A stretch of 64,000 nt of DNA from assembly GCF_024611995.1 (NCBI RefSeq), contig NZ_CP102509.1:4588001-4652000 (forward strand), read 5' to 3'. The position numbers and the translations under genes were made by a program. Under the pieces are notes generated by a model, which saw only the letters and a list, made by a program, of their open reading frames with translations, had not been told where the DNA came from and ran no database searches. Below, piece after piece: positions 52,288-61,200 of the stretch (position 1 is the first letter of the stretch; each line of letters starts with the position of its first letter). The DNA is from Streptomyces sp. NBC_00162. GTDB taxonomy: Bacteria; Actinomycetota; Actinomycetes; Streptomycetales; Streptomycetaceae.

Positions 52288-52695
52288 ATGGCCGTACAGA
52301 CGACGACAGCACCGGGCAGATCCACGTTTCTGCAGGTCGCGATCGGCTTGCAGACCTTGACCCTGTTCTTCCAGGCGGTCACCGCCGGACTGTTGCTGTC
52401 CACGTCCTACGGTGAGGTGCTGCACGGCGTGGGAGCGCGCGTGATGTACGGCGCGTCGATGCTGTACGTGCTCGCCGCGATCCTGGCGTGGCGGCCGGGC
52501 GGCGGCTCGCCGCGACCCGTCCTGTACGCGTCCGGCTTCCTCGCGCTCGCCTCCGTGCAGGTGGTCCTCGGCATCGCGCACATGCCGACGCTCCATGTCC
52601 CCCTGGGCGTGCTGATGTTCGGCCTGAGCGTGCTGGCGCTGGGCCAGGCGCTGTCCCGCGCTCTCGGCGTAAGCCCACTGCGACGTACCGTGTGA
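52288..52695 (+). CDS. Membrane protein of unknown function
   Basis: 135 residues from ATG at 52288 (GAAGAAGGGA upstream). Four helices (FLQVAIGLQTLTLFFQAVTAGLLL, ARVMYGASMLYVLAAILA, VLYASGFLALASVQVVLG, LGVLMFGLSVLALGQALS). Resembles the small membrane proteins beside ECF genes. Divergent from the ECF41 gene. Function unknown. Confidence 0.72.
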   Translation: MAVQTTTAPGRSTFLQVAIGLQTLTLFFQAVTAGLLLSTSYGEVLHGVGARVMYGASMLYVLAAILAWRPGGGSPRPVLYASGFLALASVQVVLGIAHMPTLHVPLGVLMFGLSVLALGQALSRALGVSPLRRTV

Positions 52696-52812
52696 CGCGC
52701 CGGCGGCCCTTCCCCCTCCCCACCCCCCCCCGCACCCGGAACGCATTCCCTTGCCAGGACGCGAACCGGGCCCGGATACGATCTCAACTTCGTGATCATC
52801 GAGGGGGAATTG

Positions 52813-54582
52813 ATGGCGACCGCCGACCATGCCGTGCTGAGTCCACTGGGGCCGAACGATCCACAGGAGATCGCCGGTTACCGGCTGCTCGCGCGGATCG
52901 GCGAAGGCGGAATGGGATCGGTCTACCTGTCCCGAACCCGGGGCAACCAGCCGGTCGCACTGAAGGTCATCCGGCGCGAGTTCGCCCAGGAGCAGGACTT
53001 CCGTGCCCGCTTCGAGCATGAGGTCCAGGCAGCGCGCCGGGTGCAGGGCTACCACATCGTGCCGGTCGTGGACCACGACACCAGCGGTGAACAGCCCTGG
53101 CTCGCCAGCGCCTACGTACCGGGCCTGGCGCTGGACGACGCGCTCGCCACCCATGGGCCGCTCCCGATGCCCGCCGTGTTCCAGCTGATCGGCTGCACCG
53201 CGCAGGCTCTGCATTCCGTACACGCCGCCTCGGTGATACACCGCGACCTGAAACCCAGCAACATCCTGCTGAGTTCGAACGGCCCCTGGGTGATCGACTT
53301 CGGTATCGCGCGCGCCACCGACGCCACCCAGCTCACGCGCAGCGGTGGGTTCATCGGGACACCGCAGTACATGTCGCCCGAGCATGCGCTGGGCCGCCAA
53401 GTCACCCCGGCGACCGACATCTTCGCGCTGGGACTGATCGCCGCGGTCGTGGCCACCGGTCGCCACCCGTACGGCGACGGCGCGGGAATCTCGATCGCCG
53501 CCTCGATCGCCAACACTCCGCAGCAGGCGCCGGATCTGAGCGGCTACCCGGATCCGCTACGGCCGTTGCTGGAGCGCTGCCTGGCGGCCGATGCTTCCCA
53601 GCGGCCCGGGCCTGCCGAGCTGGCCGAGTGGTGCCAGCGGGCGGCGGGCCGGCCACTGCGTGACTTCAAGGACTGGCTGCCCGCCGGGCTCACGGCGGAG
53701 ATCGCGCGGCGGGAGCAGCTGTCGCAGACGCCCCCCCAGCCTCAGACCCCGCCGCAGATGCCCCCGCAGACCCCGCCGCAGCCCTCGTACAACCCGACGT
53801 ACGTACCGACGCAGGCGTCCGGGCCGGGTCAGCCGATGCAGGGGACAACGGGTCCCCAGGCGGCGATATACGGCGCCGCCACTGCCACAGCGTCCGTTCC
53901 CACTCCCGCTCCCACCCCCGTTCCCGTTCCCGTTCCCCCGAACCGTGGCCGCAGCCGGGTGCCCCTGGTCGTCGGCGCGGGGATCCTGGCCGTCGTCCTG
54001 GCCGCGGGCGGCACCTGGTACGTCACGCGCGCAGACGACAAGAGCGGGAATGGGAGCAAGGGCGGGGACAAGGCGGCGGACCAGCCGAAGCCCTCTTCGT
54101 CCGAGCCGCAGACCCAGGCCCCGGCGTCCGCGCAGCCTCAGACTCCTGCCGCCCCCGGTTACACGGTGGTGTTCAACGACAAGTCGTTGAAGCTCCTGGC
54201 TCCCAGGGAATTCGGCAAGTACAACGACGTGGACCTCGACTTCCCGAAGGTGGCGCCGTTCGGAGAGATCGCGAGCGGCAACCGGGAGCTGCAGATGGGA
54301 TTCGACGCCGTCGAGAGCCGAACGACGTTCGGCAAGAGCAAGGGCCCCACCCCCGAGCAGTGCGCGACCGGAGCCGCCACGAACCCGATTCCCGACAAGC
54401 TGAACAGTGCTGCCCTGACCGGAGCGGACAGCACCATCGTTCAGGGCGATCTGCTCTGCACGGTTACGTCCAAGGGCAACCTGGCGATGGTGAAGATCGT
54501 CGGCATCGAGCCCTCGACCAGCAAGCAGTACGACATCCCGACCTACCTCACCGAAGTGACGCTCTGGAAGCGACAGTCGTAG
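52813..54582 (+). CDS. Membrane Ser/Thr protein kinase with sensor domain
   Basis: 589 residues from ATG at 52813 (GAGGGGG upstream); GTG at 52792 is a longer alternative. Kinase domain 20-290: GEGGMGSVYLS, Lys in VALKVIRREF, HRDLKPSNILL, VIDFGIARAT and GTPQYMSPEHALG. A Pro/Gln-rich juxtamembrane stretch leads to one helix (VPLVVGAGILAVVLAAGGTWYV), then an external domain of about 160 residues with no PASTA repeats, so ligand sensing differs from PknB. All catalytic residues are present. It is monocistronic. Confidence 0.94.
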   Translation: MATADHAVLSPLGPNDPQEIAGYRLLARIGEGGMGSVYLSRTRGNQPVALKVIRREFAQEQDFRARFEHEVQAARRVQGYHIVPVVDHDTSGEQPWLASAYVPGLALDDALATHGPLPMPAVFQLIGCTAQALHSVHAASVIHRDLKPSNILLSSNGPWVIDFGIARATDATQLTRSGGFIGTPQYMSPEHALGRQVTPATDIFALGLIAAVVATGRHPYGDGAGISIAASIANTPQQAPDLSGYPDPLRPLLERCLAADASQRPGPAELAEWCQRAAGRPLRDFKDWLPAGLTAEIARREQLSQTPPQPQTPPQMPPQTPPQPSYNPTYVPTQASGPGQPMQGTTGPQAAIYGAATATASVPTPAPTPVPVPVPPNRGRSRVPLVVGAGILAVVLAAGGTWYVTRADDKSGNGSKGGDKAADQPKPSSSEPQTQAPASAQPQTPAAPGYTVVFNDKSLKLLAPREFGKYNDVDLDFPKVAPFGEIASGNRELQMGFDAVESRTTFGKSKGPTPEQCATGAATNPIPDKLNSAALTGADSTIVQGDLLCTVTSKGNLAMVKIVGIEPSTSKQYDIPTYLTEVTLWKRQS

Positions 54583-54590
54583 CGGCGGGG

Positions 54591-55802
54591 TCAGGCCGCT
54601 GCCTCCGCCTGTGCGCGGCTCCGGGTCTCCTGCCGTACGACACGGCGGCGCCGCGACGGCATGCCCACGGTCGGGTTGGCGACGCCCCAGGCCGCGCCCT
54701 TGCAGATGAGTTCCTTGAAGCGGGCGGCCACGCGGCCCGTCAGGGCGCTGTCGACCGCTCGGTCGTCGGCGGTGACGGACTGGATCAGCCCGTCCTTGCG
54801 GCCGAGGGAGATGCACTGCTTGGAGTAGTGGATCGAGACGTGGGGGACCTTGGTGTCGGTGAGGCGGGCGGCGATGGCGTCGGCGGCCTGCCAGGCCATG
54901 GGGATACCCGAGGCGCAGGACATGCGCAGCGGCTTGTCGCCCGGGCCCATCGCCATCGCCGCGTCGCCCACGGCGTACACGTCCGGGTGGGACACCGAGC
55001 GCATCGTGCTGTCGACCACGATCTGGCCACGGTCGGTGACCTCCAGGGCGGTGGCCCGGGCGATCGGGTGGACGGCGAAGCCGGTGGTCCAGACCGTGAC
55101 CTCGGCGGGGATGGTCCGGCCGCCGGCGGTCGTCACGCCGTCCGCCTCCACGGCGTTGACCGCGGTGTGTTCGTGGACCGTGATGCCGAGCTTGTCCACC
55201 ACCTTCCGCAGGTGGGCGCGGCCCTTCTCCGAGAGCCAGTCGCCGAGGGCGCCGTGGGCGGCCAGGGCGACGTCGAGGTCCGGGCGGGCCTCGGCGATCT
55301 CGGTCACGGCCTCCAGGCCCGTCAGGCCGCCGCCGACCACGACCACGGGCCGGCCGGCGTCCAGGGCGGCCAGGCGATCGCGGAGGCGGCGGGCGCCGGG
55401 GCGGCTGGAGACCTCGTGGGCGTGTTCGGCGGTGCCGGGGACGCCCCCGTCGTTCCAGCCGCTGCCGAGGGCGTAGACCAGAGTGTCGTACTCCAGTTGC
55501 TCCAGCTCCTCCCGCTCGGGGCCGTTCGCGGCGGCGACCGTGACCGTCTTGCGGTCCACGTCCACGCCGGTGACCTCTCCGAGCTTCAGCTCCACACCCG
55601 TGCCGGCGAACATCTCGCCGAACGGGCGGGGCTTGAGGTCCTGGCCGGCCGCGAGCTGGTGCAGCCGGACGCGCTCGACGAAGTCGGGCTCGGGGTTGAC
55701 GAGGGTGATGGCGACGTCCTGGCGGTGCAGCCGCTTGGCGAGGCGGCCGGCGGCGAGGGCACCGGTGTAGCCGGCTCCGAGGATGACGATGCGGTGCTGC
55801 AT
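54591..55802 (-). CDS. NDH-2-like NAD(P)/FAD-dependent oxidoreductase
   Basis: 403 residues from ATG at 55802 (AGGAG upstream). FAD-binding motif RIVILGAGYTGALAAGRLA, the NAD motif PVVVVGGGLTGLEAVTEIAE, and VYAVGDAAMAMGPGDKP closing the FAD site. TVWTTGFAVHP and the C-terminus with CISLGRKDGLIQ fit type II NADH dehydrogenase-like enzymes. It likely passes electrons from NAD(P)H to quinone or another acceptor. The ECF41 gene upstream (113 bp away, same strand) probably directs it, as in many ECF41 loci. Confidence 0.88.
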   Translation of the reverse strand: MQHRIVILGAGYTGALAAGRLAKRLHRQDVAITLVNPEPDFVERVRLHQLAAGQDLKPRPFGEMFAGTGVELKLGEVTGVDVDRKTVTVAAANGPEREELEQLEYDTLVYALGSGWNDGGVPGTAEHAHEVSSRPGARRLRDRLAALDAGRPVVVVGGGLTGLEAVTEIAEARPDLDVALAAHGALGDWLSEKGRAHLRKVVDKLGITVHEHTAVNAVEADGVTTAGGRTIPAEVTVWTTGFAVHPIARATALEVTDRGQIVVDSTMRSVSHPDVYAVGDAAMAMGPGDKPLRMSCASGIPMAWQAADAIAARLTDTKVPHVSIHYSKQCISLGRKDGLIQSVTADDRAVDSALTGRVAARFKELICKGAAWGVANPTVGMPSRRRRVVRQETRSRAQAEAAA

Positions 55803-55915
55803 GTCCGTGCTCCTGTCTGGGCGGGGGCCGCCGTTGTCCGGCGTGGTTTCGCCTCTTGAACCGGACAGCCCCCCGTTCCCTGACAGGATCCGAATGTGAC
55901 CCGCGTCACACCTCC

Positions 55916-56860
55916 TCAGAGGGTGAGGAGGGGGCCCTCCCCGTGGTCCGCGGCGGCCCACAGCTCGGTCGCGCGGACGAGTTTGTCGGGGTTGGCCTGG
56001 CTGCGGATCGCGACGATGCCCTCCGCGGCGACCTCCAGGCAGATGATCCCGACGACCCGGCCGTCCACGACCGCCACGATGGCGGGCTCGCCGTTCGCGG
56101 TCGTGGCGTAGATGTCGGGCGCGCCGCCGACATGGGCCCGCTTGGCCGCGCCGGGCTTGAACAGGCCGCGCATGAACGTGGCGACCGCGAGCGCGCCCTC
56201 GAACGCCTTCGTACGCGCCGGGACCTTCCCGCCGCCGTCGCCGACCGCGACGGCGTCCTGGGTGAGCAGGCGCACGAGGGGTTCGGTACGGCCGGTGGTC
56301 GCCGCCGCCAGGAACTCCTCGACGATCCTGCGGGCGGCGGCCGCGTCGATCTCGGTGCGCGCCTTGCCGTCCGCGATGTGCTTCTTGGCCCGGTGGTAGA
56401 TCTGCTGGCTGGCGGCCTCGGTGATGTCCAGGATCTCGGCGATCTCCCGGTGCGGGTGCTCGAAGGCCTCGCGCAGCACGTACACCGCCCGCTCGCCCGG
56501 CGACAGGCGCTCCAGCAGGACGAGGACGGCGTACGACACGGACTCGCGCTGCTCGGCGGTGTCGGCCGGGCCGAGCATCGGGTCCCCGGCGAGCAGCGGC
56601 TCGGGGAGCCATCTCCCCACGTACGTCTCGCGCCGGGCACGTGCCGAAGTGAGCATGTTGAGGCACCAGTTGGTGAGGACCTTCGTCAGCCAGGCCTCAG
56701 GCACCTCGATCCGCCCGACGTCGGCCGCCTGCCAGCGCAGGAACGTCTCCTGTACGGCATCCTCAGCCTCACTCGCCGAGCCGAGCAGCCGGTAGGCAAT
56801 GGCCTCCAGCCGGGGCCTGGCACTCTCGAACCGGTCCACGTCACTCATGATCAAGGCCAT
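55916..56860 (-). CDS. ECF41-group RNA polymerase sigma factor (second)
   Basis: 314 residues from ATG at 56860; ATG at 56848 is possible. Sigma2 with AIAYRLLGSASEAEDAVQETFL and sigma4 with LSPGERAVYVLREAFEHPHREIAEILDI are followed by an SnoaL-like tail with DGGGKV and NPDKL, the two signature motifs of ECF41. Similar in order and length to the factor at 51140-52093 but divergent, so they are not a recent tandem copy. It is followed by the NDH-2-like gene. The fused C-terminal domain would both inhibit and activate. Confidence 0.93.
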   Translation of the reverse strand: MALIMSDVDRFESARPRLEAIAYRLLGSASEAEDAVQETFLRWQAADVGRIEVPEAWLTKVLTNWCLNMLTSARARRETYVGRWLPEPLLAGDPMLGPADTAEQRESVSYAVLVLLERLSPGERAVYVLREAFEHPHREIAEILDITEAASQQIYHRAKKHIADGKARTEIDAAAARRIVEEFLAAATTGRTEPLVRLLTQDAVAVGDGGGKVPARTKAFEGALAVATFMRGLFKPGAAKRAHVGGAPDIYATTANGEPAIVAVVDGRVVGIICLEVAAEGIVAIRSQANPDKLVRATELWAAADHGEGPLLTL

Positions 56861-56967
56861 ACTCGCGATCCTAGGCGCCCCGGGATTGGAACGGCAGGCG
56901 AGACAGCACTCCCCGGTGAGCGGCGAGTTGTACGCGGCGAAGGCGCCTGGCGAGGCCTGGCAACGAC

Positions 56968-56996
56968 GAAGCCCCAGGTCGCTGACCTGGGGCTTC
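56968..56996 (-). terminator. Terminator-like hairpin beside tRNA remnant A
   Basis: GAAGCCCCAGGTC, loop GCT, and its complement: 13-bp stem just downstream of the tRNA 3' end on the minus strand, the place of a normal tRNA terminator. A sister hairpin is at 61215-61243. Confidence 0.7.
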
Positions 56997-57004
56997 TTGT
57001 CTAA

Positions 57005-57059
57005 GCGGATGACGGGAATCGGACCCGCGCCATAAGCTTGGGAATCACTCGGCACTTGG
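57005..57059 (-). other. tRNA 3' half, attachment-site copy A
   Basis: The minus strand carries a tRNA from the anticodon loop (TTCCCAA, anticodon CCC) through the T arm (GCGGGTCCGATTCCCGT) to the acceptor end (CATCCGC), with no 5' half beside it. It best fits tRNA-Gly(CCC). Sequence of 55 bp is repeated with one difference at 61252-61306. The T loop has TCCGA in place of TTCGA, so even a complete gene would be abnormal. Similarity extends about 40 bp further right, so this looks like an integration junction. Confidence 0.72.
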
Positions 57060-57183
57060 AAGTGCGTACAACCTCTGACCTGCGGAAACGTTCGCCGACG
57101 ACCCCGCGCAGCGGGGGCCCGCGCCCCTGCGTCGTTGTGCGCCTCCGTCACGGGAGTCGCTGCGCCGCACTTTGGCCGCGGTG

Positions 57184-58083
57184 TCAGTCAACGGGCCGTA
57201 GCGCGCGCTCGGAGCGCAGCGCCGCCCAGGCGGCCACGGCGGCCAGGGCCGCGACCCCGGCGAGGGCGAGGCCGCCGGTCAGGGGTGCGGGATCGGACGG
57301 GGCCTGATTCCAGAGGTAGAGCTGGTATTGGGCCTCGGCGGGCAGGTTCAGCAGATCGGCGATCCAGCGGTGCGGCAGGAACGGCGCCGCCGGAAGCAGC
57401 ACGAGTGGCGCGGTCACCAGCAGGGGACCGATGCCGAGCGCGAGGGTCCCGATGACGCTGCGCAGCAGGGCCGCCGCGAGGGCGGCCAGGGAGATGAAGA
57501 GGAGTTGGACGAGGAGGGCGGCGGCGATCGCGCCTGCGGCCTGGCCCCAGGTCGCGAACTCGACGGGCAGGGGAGGTGACGTGTGGACGGCCCCGTCGGC
57601 GAACGCGGGGGGCACTGCGCGGGGCCGCACCGGCCACAGCCGGGCGTATGCCGAGGTGCTCAGCCACAGCAGCACGCCGGTGACGATCTGGCTGGCGAGT
57701 GACAGGGCGAGTGCGGCGCCGACCTTGCGGGCCCACAGCACCCCGACCCGGTTCTCGAACAGGCGCAGGGCGCTCCAGGTGCCGCCTTCCAGGGTCTGGC
57801 CGAGCCCCGTGGCGACGACCACTGCCGTGAGGACGAGACCCAGCAGGGTCGCGAACTGCCATGCCGCCGCTCGCAGCGCCGACGGGAGCGAGGTGAGCGC
57901 CGACACCGAGGGGTCGAGCACCCCGTACGGGGCTCCCGCCATCCAGAGCCGGCCGACGAGGGCCAGGGCCAGCAGCATCACAGCCGCGGTCGCTCCCCAT
58001 ACGGGGGCGGTCCACAGGGCTCGCAGCTCGCCGGCCCAGGCGGTCCCCTCCCCGCGCGCCGGCCGCCGCCGGGTACCGGCCAT
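57184..58083 (-). CDS. ABC-2-type permease, second subunit
   Basis: 299 residues, about six membrane helices. Sequence such as LLGLVLTAVVVATGLGQTLEGGTWSALRLFENR and LLVQLLFISLAALAAALLRSVIGTLALGIG fits ABC-2 type permeases that move peptides or lipids. It starts by a TGATG overlap with the upstream permease gene. Third gene after the ATPase; with it forms the transporter encoded on the decayed element. Confidence 0.82.
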   Translation of the reverse strand: MAGTRRRPARGEGTAWAGELRALWTAPVWGATAAVMLLALALVGRLWMAGAPYGVLDPSVSALTSLPSALRAAAWQFATLLGLVLTAVVVATGLGQTLEGGTWSALRLFENRVGVLWARKVGAALALSLASQIVTGVLLWLSTSAYARLWPVRPRAVPPAFADGAVHTSPPLPVEFATWGQAAGAIAAALLVQLLFISLAALAAALLRSVIGTLALGIGPLLVTAPLVLLPAAPFLPHRWIADLLNLPAEAQYQLYLWNQAPSDPAPLTGGLALAGVAALAAVAAWAALRSERALRPVD

Positions 58084-59036
58084 CAGGCGCGGTCCCGGGT
58101 TCGGTTGAGGCGGTCCAGTCCGAGCCAGAGCAGGCCGATGAGGGCCAGGGTCGGCAGGACGCGGAGCAGGACGGGGGCCGTGGAGGGGTCGGTGGAGATC
58201 CAGAAGTGGTCCCAGACCCCGTCCACCGCACCGAAGCCGACGAGGTCGGCCAGCGCGCCGCCGGGGAGCCAGGCGCCGAGCCCCGGGGCGGCGGAGGTGC
58301 GGACCACCAGGACGAGCAGCAGCATCCCGGCGAGGAAGGTGCGCATCGGCTGGCGCAGCAGTGCGCCGAGGGCGACCGCGACGGCTGCGGCCCCGGCCAG
58401 CACGGCTGCCCCGGCCAGTACGCCGAGTGCGGTGTCGGCGAAGACCGTGCCGAGGGCGCCGGGCGAAGGCAGCGTGTAGGCGTTGCGGCCGTAGAGCAGG
58501 CCGAACGCGGCTGTAACGGCGGCCGACACGCACAGCAGCACCAAACTCCACGCCCAGACGGCCAGGGCCTTGGCGGCGAGCAGCCTGCTGAGGCGGGACT
58601 CGTAGAGGAGGAGCGGCACGATGCTGCCCCGGCTCCACTCGCCGGCGACGGAGAAGGCCGCCAGCATGACGAGGAGCGCGAGCCCGGGAACGGACGTCAG
58701 CAGCCGTATGGTCCACAGCAGCGAGCCCACCGGGTGCTGGGCGTGCGCGGCACGGACTCCTTCAGCGGTGAACCTGTCCTGGATCCGCTCCAGCCCGACG
58801 GCCTGCAGGGGCACTTCGGCGAGGCACTTGGCCTTCTGCTCCGGGGTGTTCTGCTTGGAATCACACGATCGGGGGAGGTAGTCGAGGTTGGCCTGCACCT
58901 GCGTGATGTTGTATGAGGCCATGTTCTGGCTCACCCAGGCGCAGTAGAGGGAGCCGAAGACGAACAGCGTGGCGAGGGTGAGGGCGAGCGGGTGCCGCAG
59001 CAGCCGCCGGGTCTCCGCCCGAACGAGGCGGTTCAC
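58083..59036 (-). CDS. ABC-2-type permease, first subunit
   Basis: 317 residues from GTG at 59036, overlapping the ATPase stop by 4 nt. Opens LVRAETRRLLRHPLALTLAT, then a helix and a soluble loop (about 50-110, with the pair DSKQNTPEQKAKCLAEVP and two Cys), followed by five or six helices including VAGEWSRGSIVPLLLYE, a motif of ABC-2 permeases. Together with 57184-58083 it makes a heterodimer. Likely export or self-protection role. Confidence 0.83.
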   Translation of the reverse strand: MNRLVRAETRRLLRHPLALTLATLFVFGSLYCAWVSQNMASYNITQVQANLDYLPRSCDSKQNTPEQKAKCLAEVPLQAVGLERIQDRFTAEGVRAAHAQHPVGSLLWTIRLLTSVPGLALLVMLAAFSVAGEWSRGSIVPLLLYESRLSRLLAAKALAVWAWSLVLLCVSAAVTAAFGLLYGRNAYTLPSPGALGTVFADTALGVLAGAAVLAGAAAVAVALGALLRQPMRTFLAGMLLLVLVVRTSAAPGLGAWLPGGALADLVGFGAVDGVWDHFWISTDPSTAPVLLRVLPTLALIGLLWLGLDRLNRTRDRA

Positions 59037-59761
59037 TGGCGGCCGCCGTTCCCGACGAGCCCGAAGAACCAGTCCTCGAAGGCGGCCGGACCGCTTTCCG
59101 GGTCGTAGCCGAGCGCGTCGAGAGTGCCGGCGGCGACGACGCGGCCCTGGGCGAGCATGATCACGCGGTGGCAGATCCGCTGGATCTCGTCGAGCTGGTG
59201 GCTGGATACGAGGACGGCGGCCCCGCGCGCGGCCTCCTCGGCCACGATCCGCCGCACCATGCGCAGTCCCTCGGGGTCGAGCCCGTTGGTGGGCTCGTCG
59301 AGGATCAGCAGATCGGGCTGCTTGAGCAGCGCCGCGGCGATGGCCAGCCGCTGCCGCATGCCCTGCGAGTACGTCCCGAGGCGGCGGTCGGCGGCGCCGG
59401 TCAGCCCGACGCGGTCGAGCGTACGGGTGATCCGTCCGCCGTCGGGAAGCCCGGCGGTGTCGAGCAGGGTGCGCAGCATGGCGCGTCCGGTGGACCACCG
59501 GTGGAAGGCGGGCGCGTCGAGCGCGGCTCCGAGCCGGTCGAGCTGCCGCGGCCGCATGGGCAGGGACTCCCCGAACAGCCGCACCTCACCGGAATCGGGG
59601 GTGGACAGCCCGGTGATCAGCCGCATCAGGGTGGTCTTGCCGGCGCCGTTGAGCCCGAGGAGGCCGACGATCTCGCCGGCCTCCAGGGTGAGATGAACCC
59701 CTTCCAGCACGGAGTGCTTCCGGAAGCTCTTGGTCACTTCGTGACAGGAAAGGACGCTCAT
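59033..59761 (-). CDS. ABC transporter ATP-binding protein
   Basis: 242 residues. Walker A GLNGAGKTT, signature YSQGMRQRLAIAAALL, Walker B LLILDEPTNGLDPEGLR and the switch VLVSSHQLDEI. YSQGM in the signature and ABC-2 partners recall bacteriocin or lantibiotic immunity transporters. The GTG of the first permease overlaps its stop by 4 nt. It begins 9 bp after the small secreted protein gene, so all four are one operon. Confidence 0.93.
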   Translation of the reverse strand: MSVLSCHEVTKSFRKHSVLEGVHLTLEAGEIVGLLGLNGAGKTTLMRLITGLSTPDSGEVRLFGESLPMRPRQLDRLGAALDAPAFHRWSTGRAMLRTLLDTAGLPDGGRITRTLDRVGLTGAADRRLGTYSQGMRQRLAIAAALLKQPDLLILDEPTNGLDPEGLRMVRRIVAEEAARGAAVLVSSHQLDEIQRICHRVIMLAQGRVVAAGTLDALGYDPESGPAAFEDWFFGLVGNGGRQ

Positions 59762-59770
59762 CGTCTGAGA

Positions 59771-60181
59771 TTACTTCCAGTTGTAGACGACGCGACCCGA
59801 CGAGTGGATGAAGGCCGGAGCGTTTGCGATCTGCATGTAGTACTTGCCGGCGGGGGCGTTGCCGAACTCCTTCCAGAACGTGCCGTTGTCGCAAGACCAG
59901 TCACGCCAGGCCACCCACTTGTCGGGTGCCCAGTCGATGTCAATCTTGAAGTCGTAGCCGACCCGGCCCTGAGCGCCGTTGCTCGTGGCGCACCCGTCCT
60001 GCGTTGCCGACTGGCTGTTGCCCGGGGCCGTCCAACGGCCGGTCTCCGCACCCACGCCCTCGTCGGTGAAGGAGAAGTTCTTGACCTGCGTGTACGCGGC
60101 GAAGGCGTTCGGCGCGAGTGCGCCAACGAGTCCTGCTGCGAGCGATGCCGTCACTACGGCCGACTTCATGCGAGTACGCAT
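59771..60181 (-). CDS. Small secreted protein, possible peptide partner of the ABC operon
   Basis: 136 residues from ATG at 60181 (GGGAGGG upstream). A Sec signal (SAVVTASLAAGLVGALAPNAFA) is followed by a mature domain of about 105 residues, rich in Trp, Asn, Gly, Asp (GRWTAPGNSQSATQDG, WVAWRDWSCDNGTFWKEF) and with two cysteines, consistent with a beta-sandwich. Not recognised. First in an operon with an ABC transporter. Sharing an operon with a possible immunity-type transporter suggests a bacteriocin-like or envelope-modifying role, which is inference only. Confidence 0.72.
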   Translation of the reverse strand: MRTRMKSAVVTASLAAGLVGALAPNAFAAYTQVKNFSFTDEGVGAETGRWTAPGNSQSATQDGCATSNGAQGRVGYDFKIDIDWAPDKWVAWRDWSCDNGTFWKEFGNAPAGKYYMQIANAPAFIHSSGRVVYNWK

Positions 60182-60329
60182 GGGGGTTCCCTCCCGATTG
60201 CTCCACCTTCCCCGGTGGAGTCTGTGCACTGCGTGCCGTCATCGACACCCAGCCGTAGATGATCTTCAACATCTCTTTGATTTTGGTCAAATTGAGGCAT
60301 GATCAAGCCAAATTTCGATCGTTGCGTTT

Positions 60330-60502
60330 GGTAATCCGGTGGCCTGGTCGGGGTACCTCGGCGGGTCGCCAAAGGTGAACTCGCCGTCGTGTCCGGGTAG
60401 TCGGCTGCTCGTGGGGTCGTGGACCCGCGGCAGTGCCGGCCGGCGCATGGCGCAGTCGGAGCGCAGGCGCCGGAGGATCTCGGCGGCAGGTCGTTCAGCC
60501 AC
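60330..60502 (-). pseudogene. Transposase remnant, inverted N-proximal piece
   Basis: On the minus strand a frame reads PAAEILRRLRSDCAMRRPAL and GHDGEFTFGDPPRYPDQAT, in keeping with the middle of DDE transposases of IS701-like type common in Streptomyces. The piece that should follow it lies on the other strand at 60498-60690, so the segment has been flipped. Confidence 0.5.
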
Positions 60503-60690
60503 GGAGACCGTGCTCTATGGGAAGGCGGCCGTGCGGGCGCGGGACCGGCTGCGCCGGGATGCTGACCTGCCGGGCGGCCCGGATCAACCACGATGGACCA
60601 CTGCCGGTTCTTGAGGGAACCGTCATTCGTCTGTTCCTGGACGAACTGCTCGCGTCGTCCGACTCGCCGCTGCCGGGCTCGTCCTGCGCC
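60498..60690 (+). pseudogene. Transposase remnant, frameshifted downstream piece
   Basis: On the + strand ATETVLYGKAAVRARDRLRR is followed, after a shift to another frame, by RINHDGPLPVLEGTVIRLFL. HDGPLPxxEGTVIRL is a clear transposase motif of the same family as the flipped piece to its left. No intact DDE core remains. Confidence 0.55.
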
Positions 60691-60979
60691 GACCGCCAGC
60701 GCACCCCCAACCATGATCGTTTGCGGGCGCAGCCCTGCACATGCAGCAAAGGCGCCCTCCCCCGCAGGCCTGCCGCCCGAGGTGGTGTTTGGGCAGGTGG
60801 GAGCGGTCGCTCCGACACGTTGGACGTTCCCGTCGCCCCCAAACTGTGGCAGCGGACACGGCCTTCGTGTCGAGGCGGATGGGCCTTGGAGCTGGGTCCT
60901 CCCGCCCGCAATCAAGCAGCGGAGGCGCACGGAGGCGTGCCGGCCGTGCGGCGCGAGGTATTGAACTTGGTGGCGGCTG

Positions 60980-61200
60980 TTGGTCTTCCTCGGTGCCTGT
61001 GGGCCGATGCGACCGGAGGAGCAGGCCGGTCTTCGGCGGAAGGACGTGGAAGGCGCATTGATCTACCAACACTCGGACCATGAGCGGCAGAAGGAGGTCG
61101 CCGGGGGACTGGACGGGATGGTGCGGGCCGCCCGGAAGAAGGCCGCCGAGCAGCTGCTCAGGGGTGAAGTGGTGCGCAAGTGGTGCGGAACTCCTGAGAG
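60980..61200 (+). pseudogene. Tyrosine integrase remnant, internally deleted
   Basis: The + frame reads MRPEEQAGLRRKDV and runs straight into EGALIYQHSDHERQKEVAG and a Lys/Arg-rich helical tail. In intact integrases these two blocks flank about 100 residues holding the HxxR box; that block is absent. The first block has the catalytic Arg, the second the Tyr. The 3' end abuts attachment copy B, as integrase genes of tRNA-integrating elements usually do. Confidence 0.65.

Noticed and set aside
57005..57059. Complete tRNA gene at copy A
   Set aside because: No D-arm or 5' acceptor half lies upstream, so it is a 3' remnant only; same at 61252-61306.
59771..60181. Lactococcin 972-type bacteriocin
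   Set aside because: Operon plan is similar, but the known Lcn972 sequence pattern could not be matched in the mature domain; kept as unknown.
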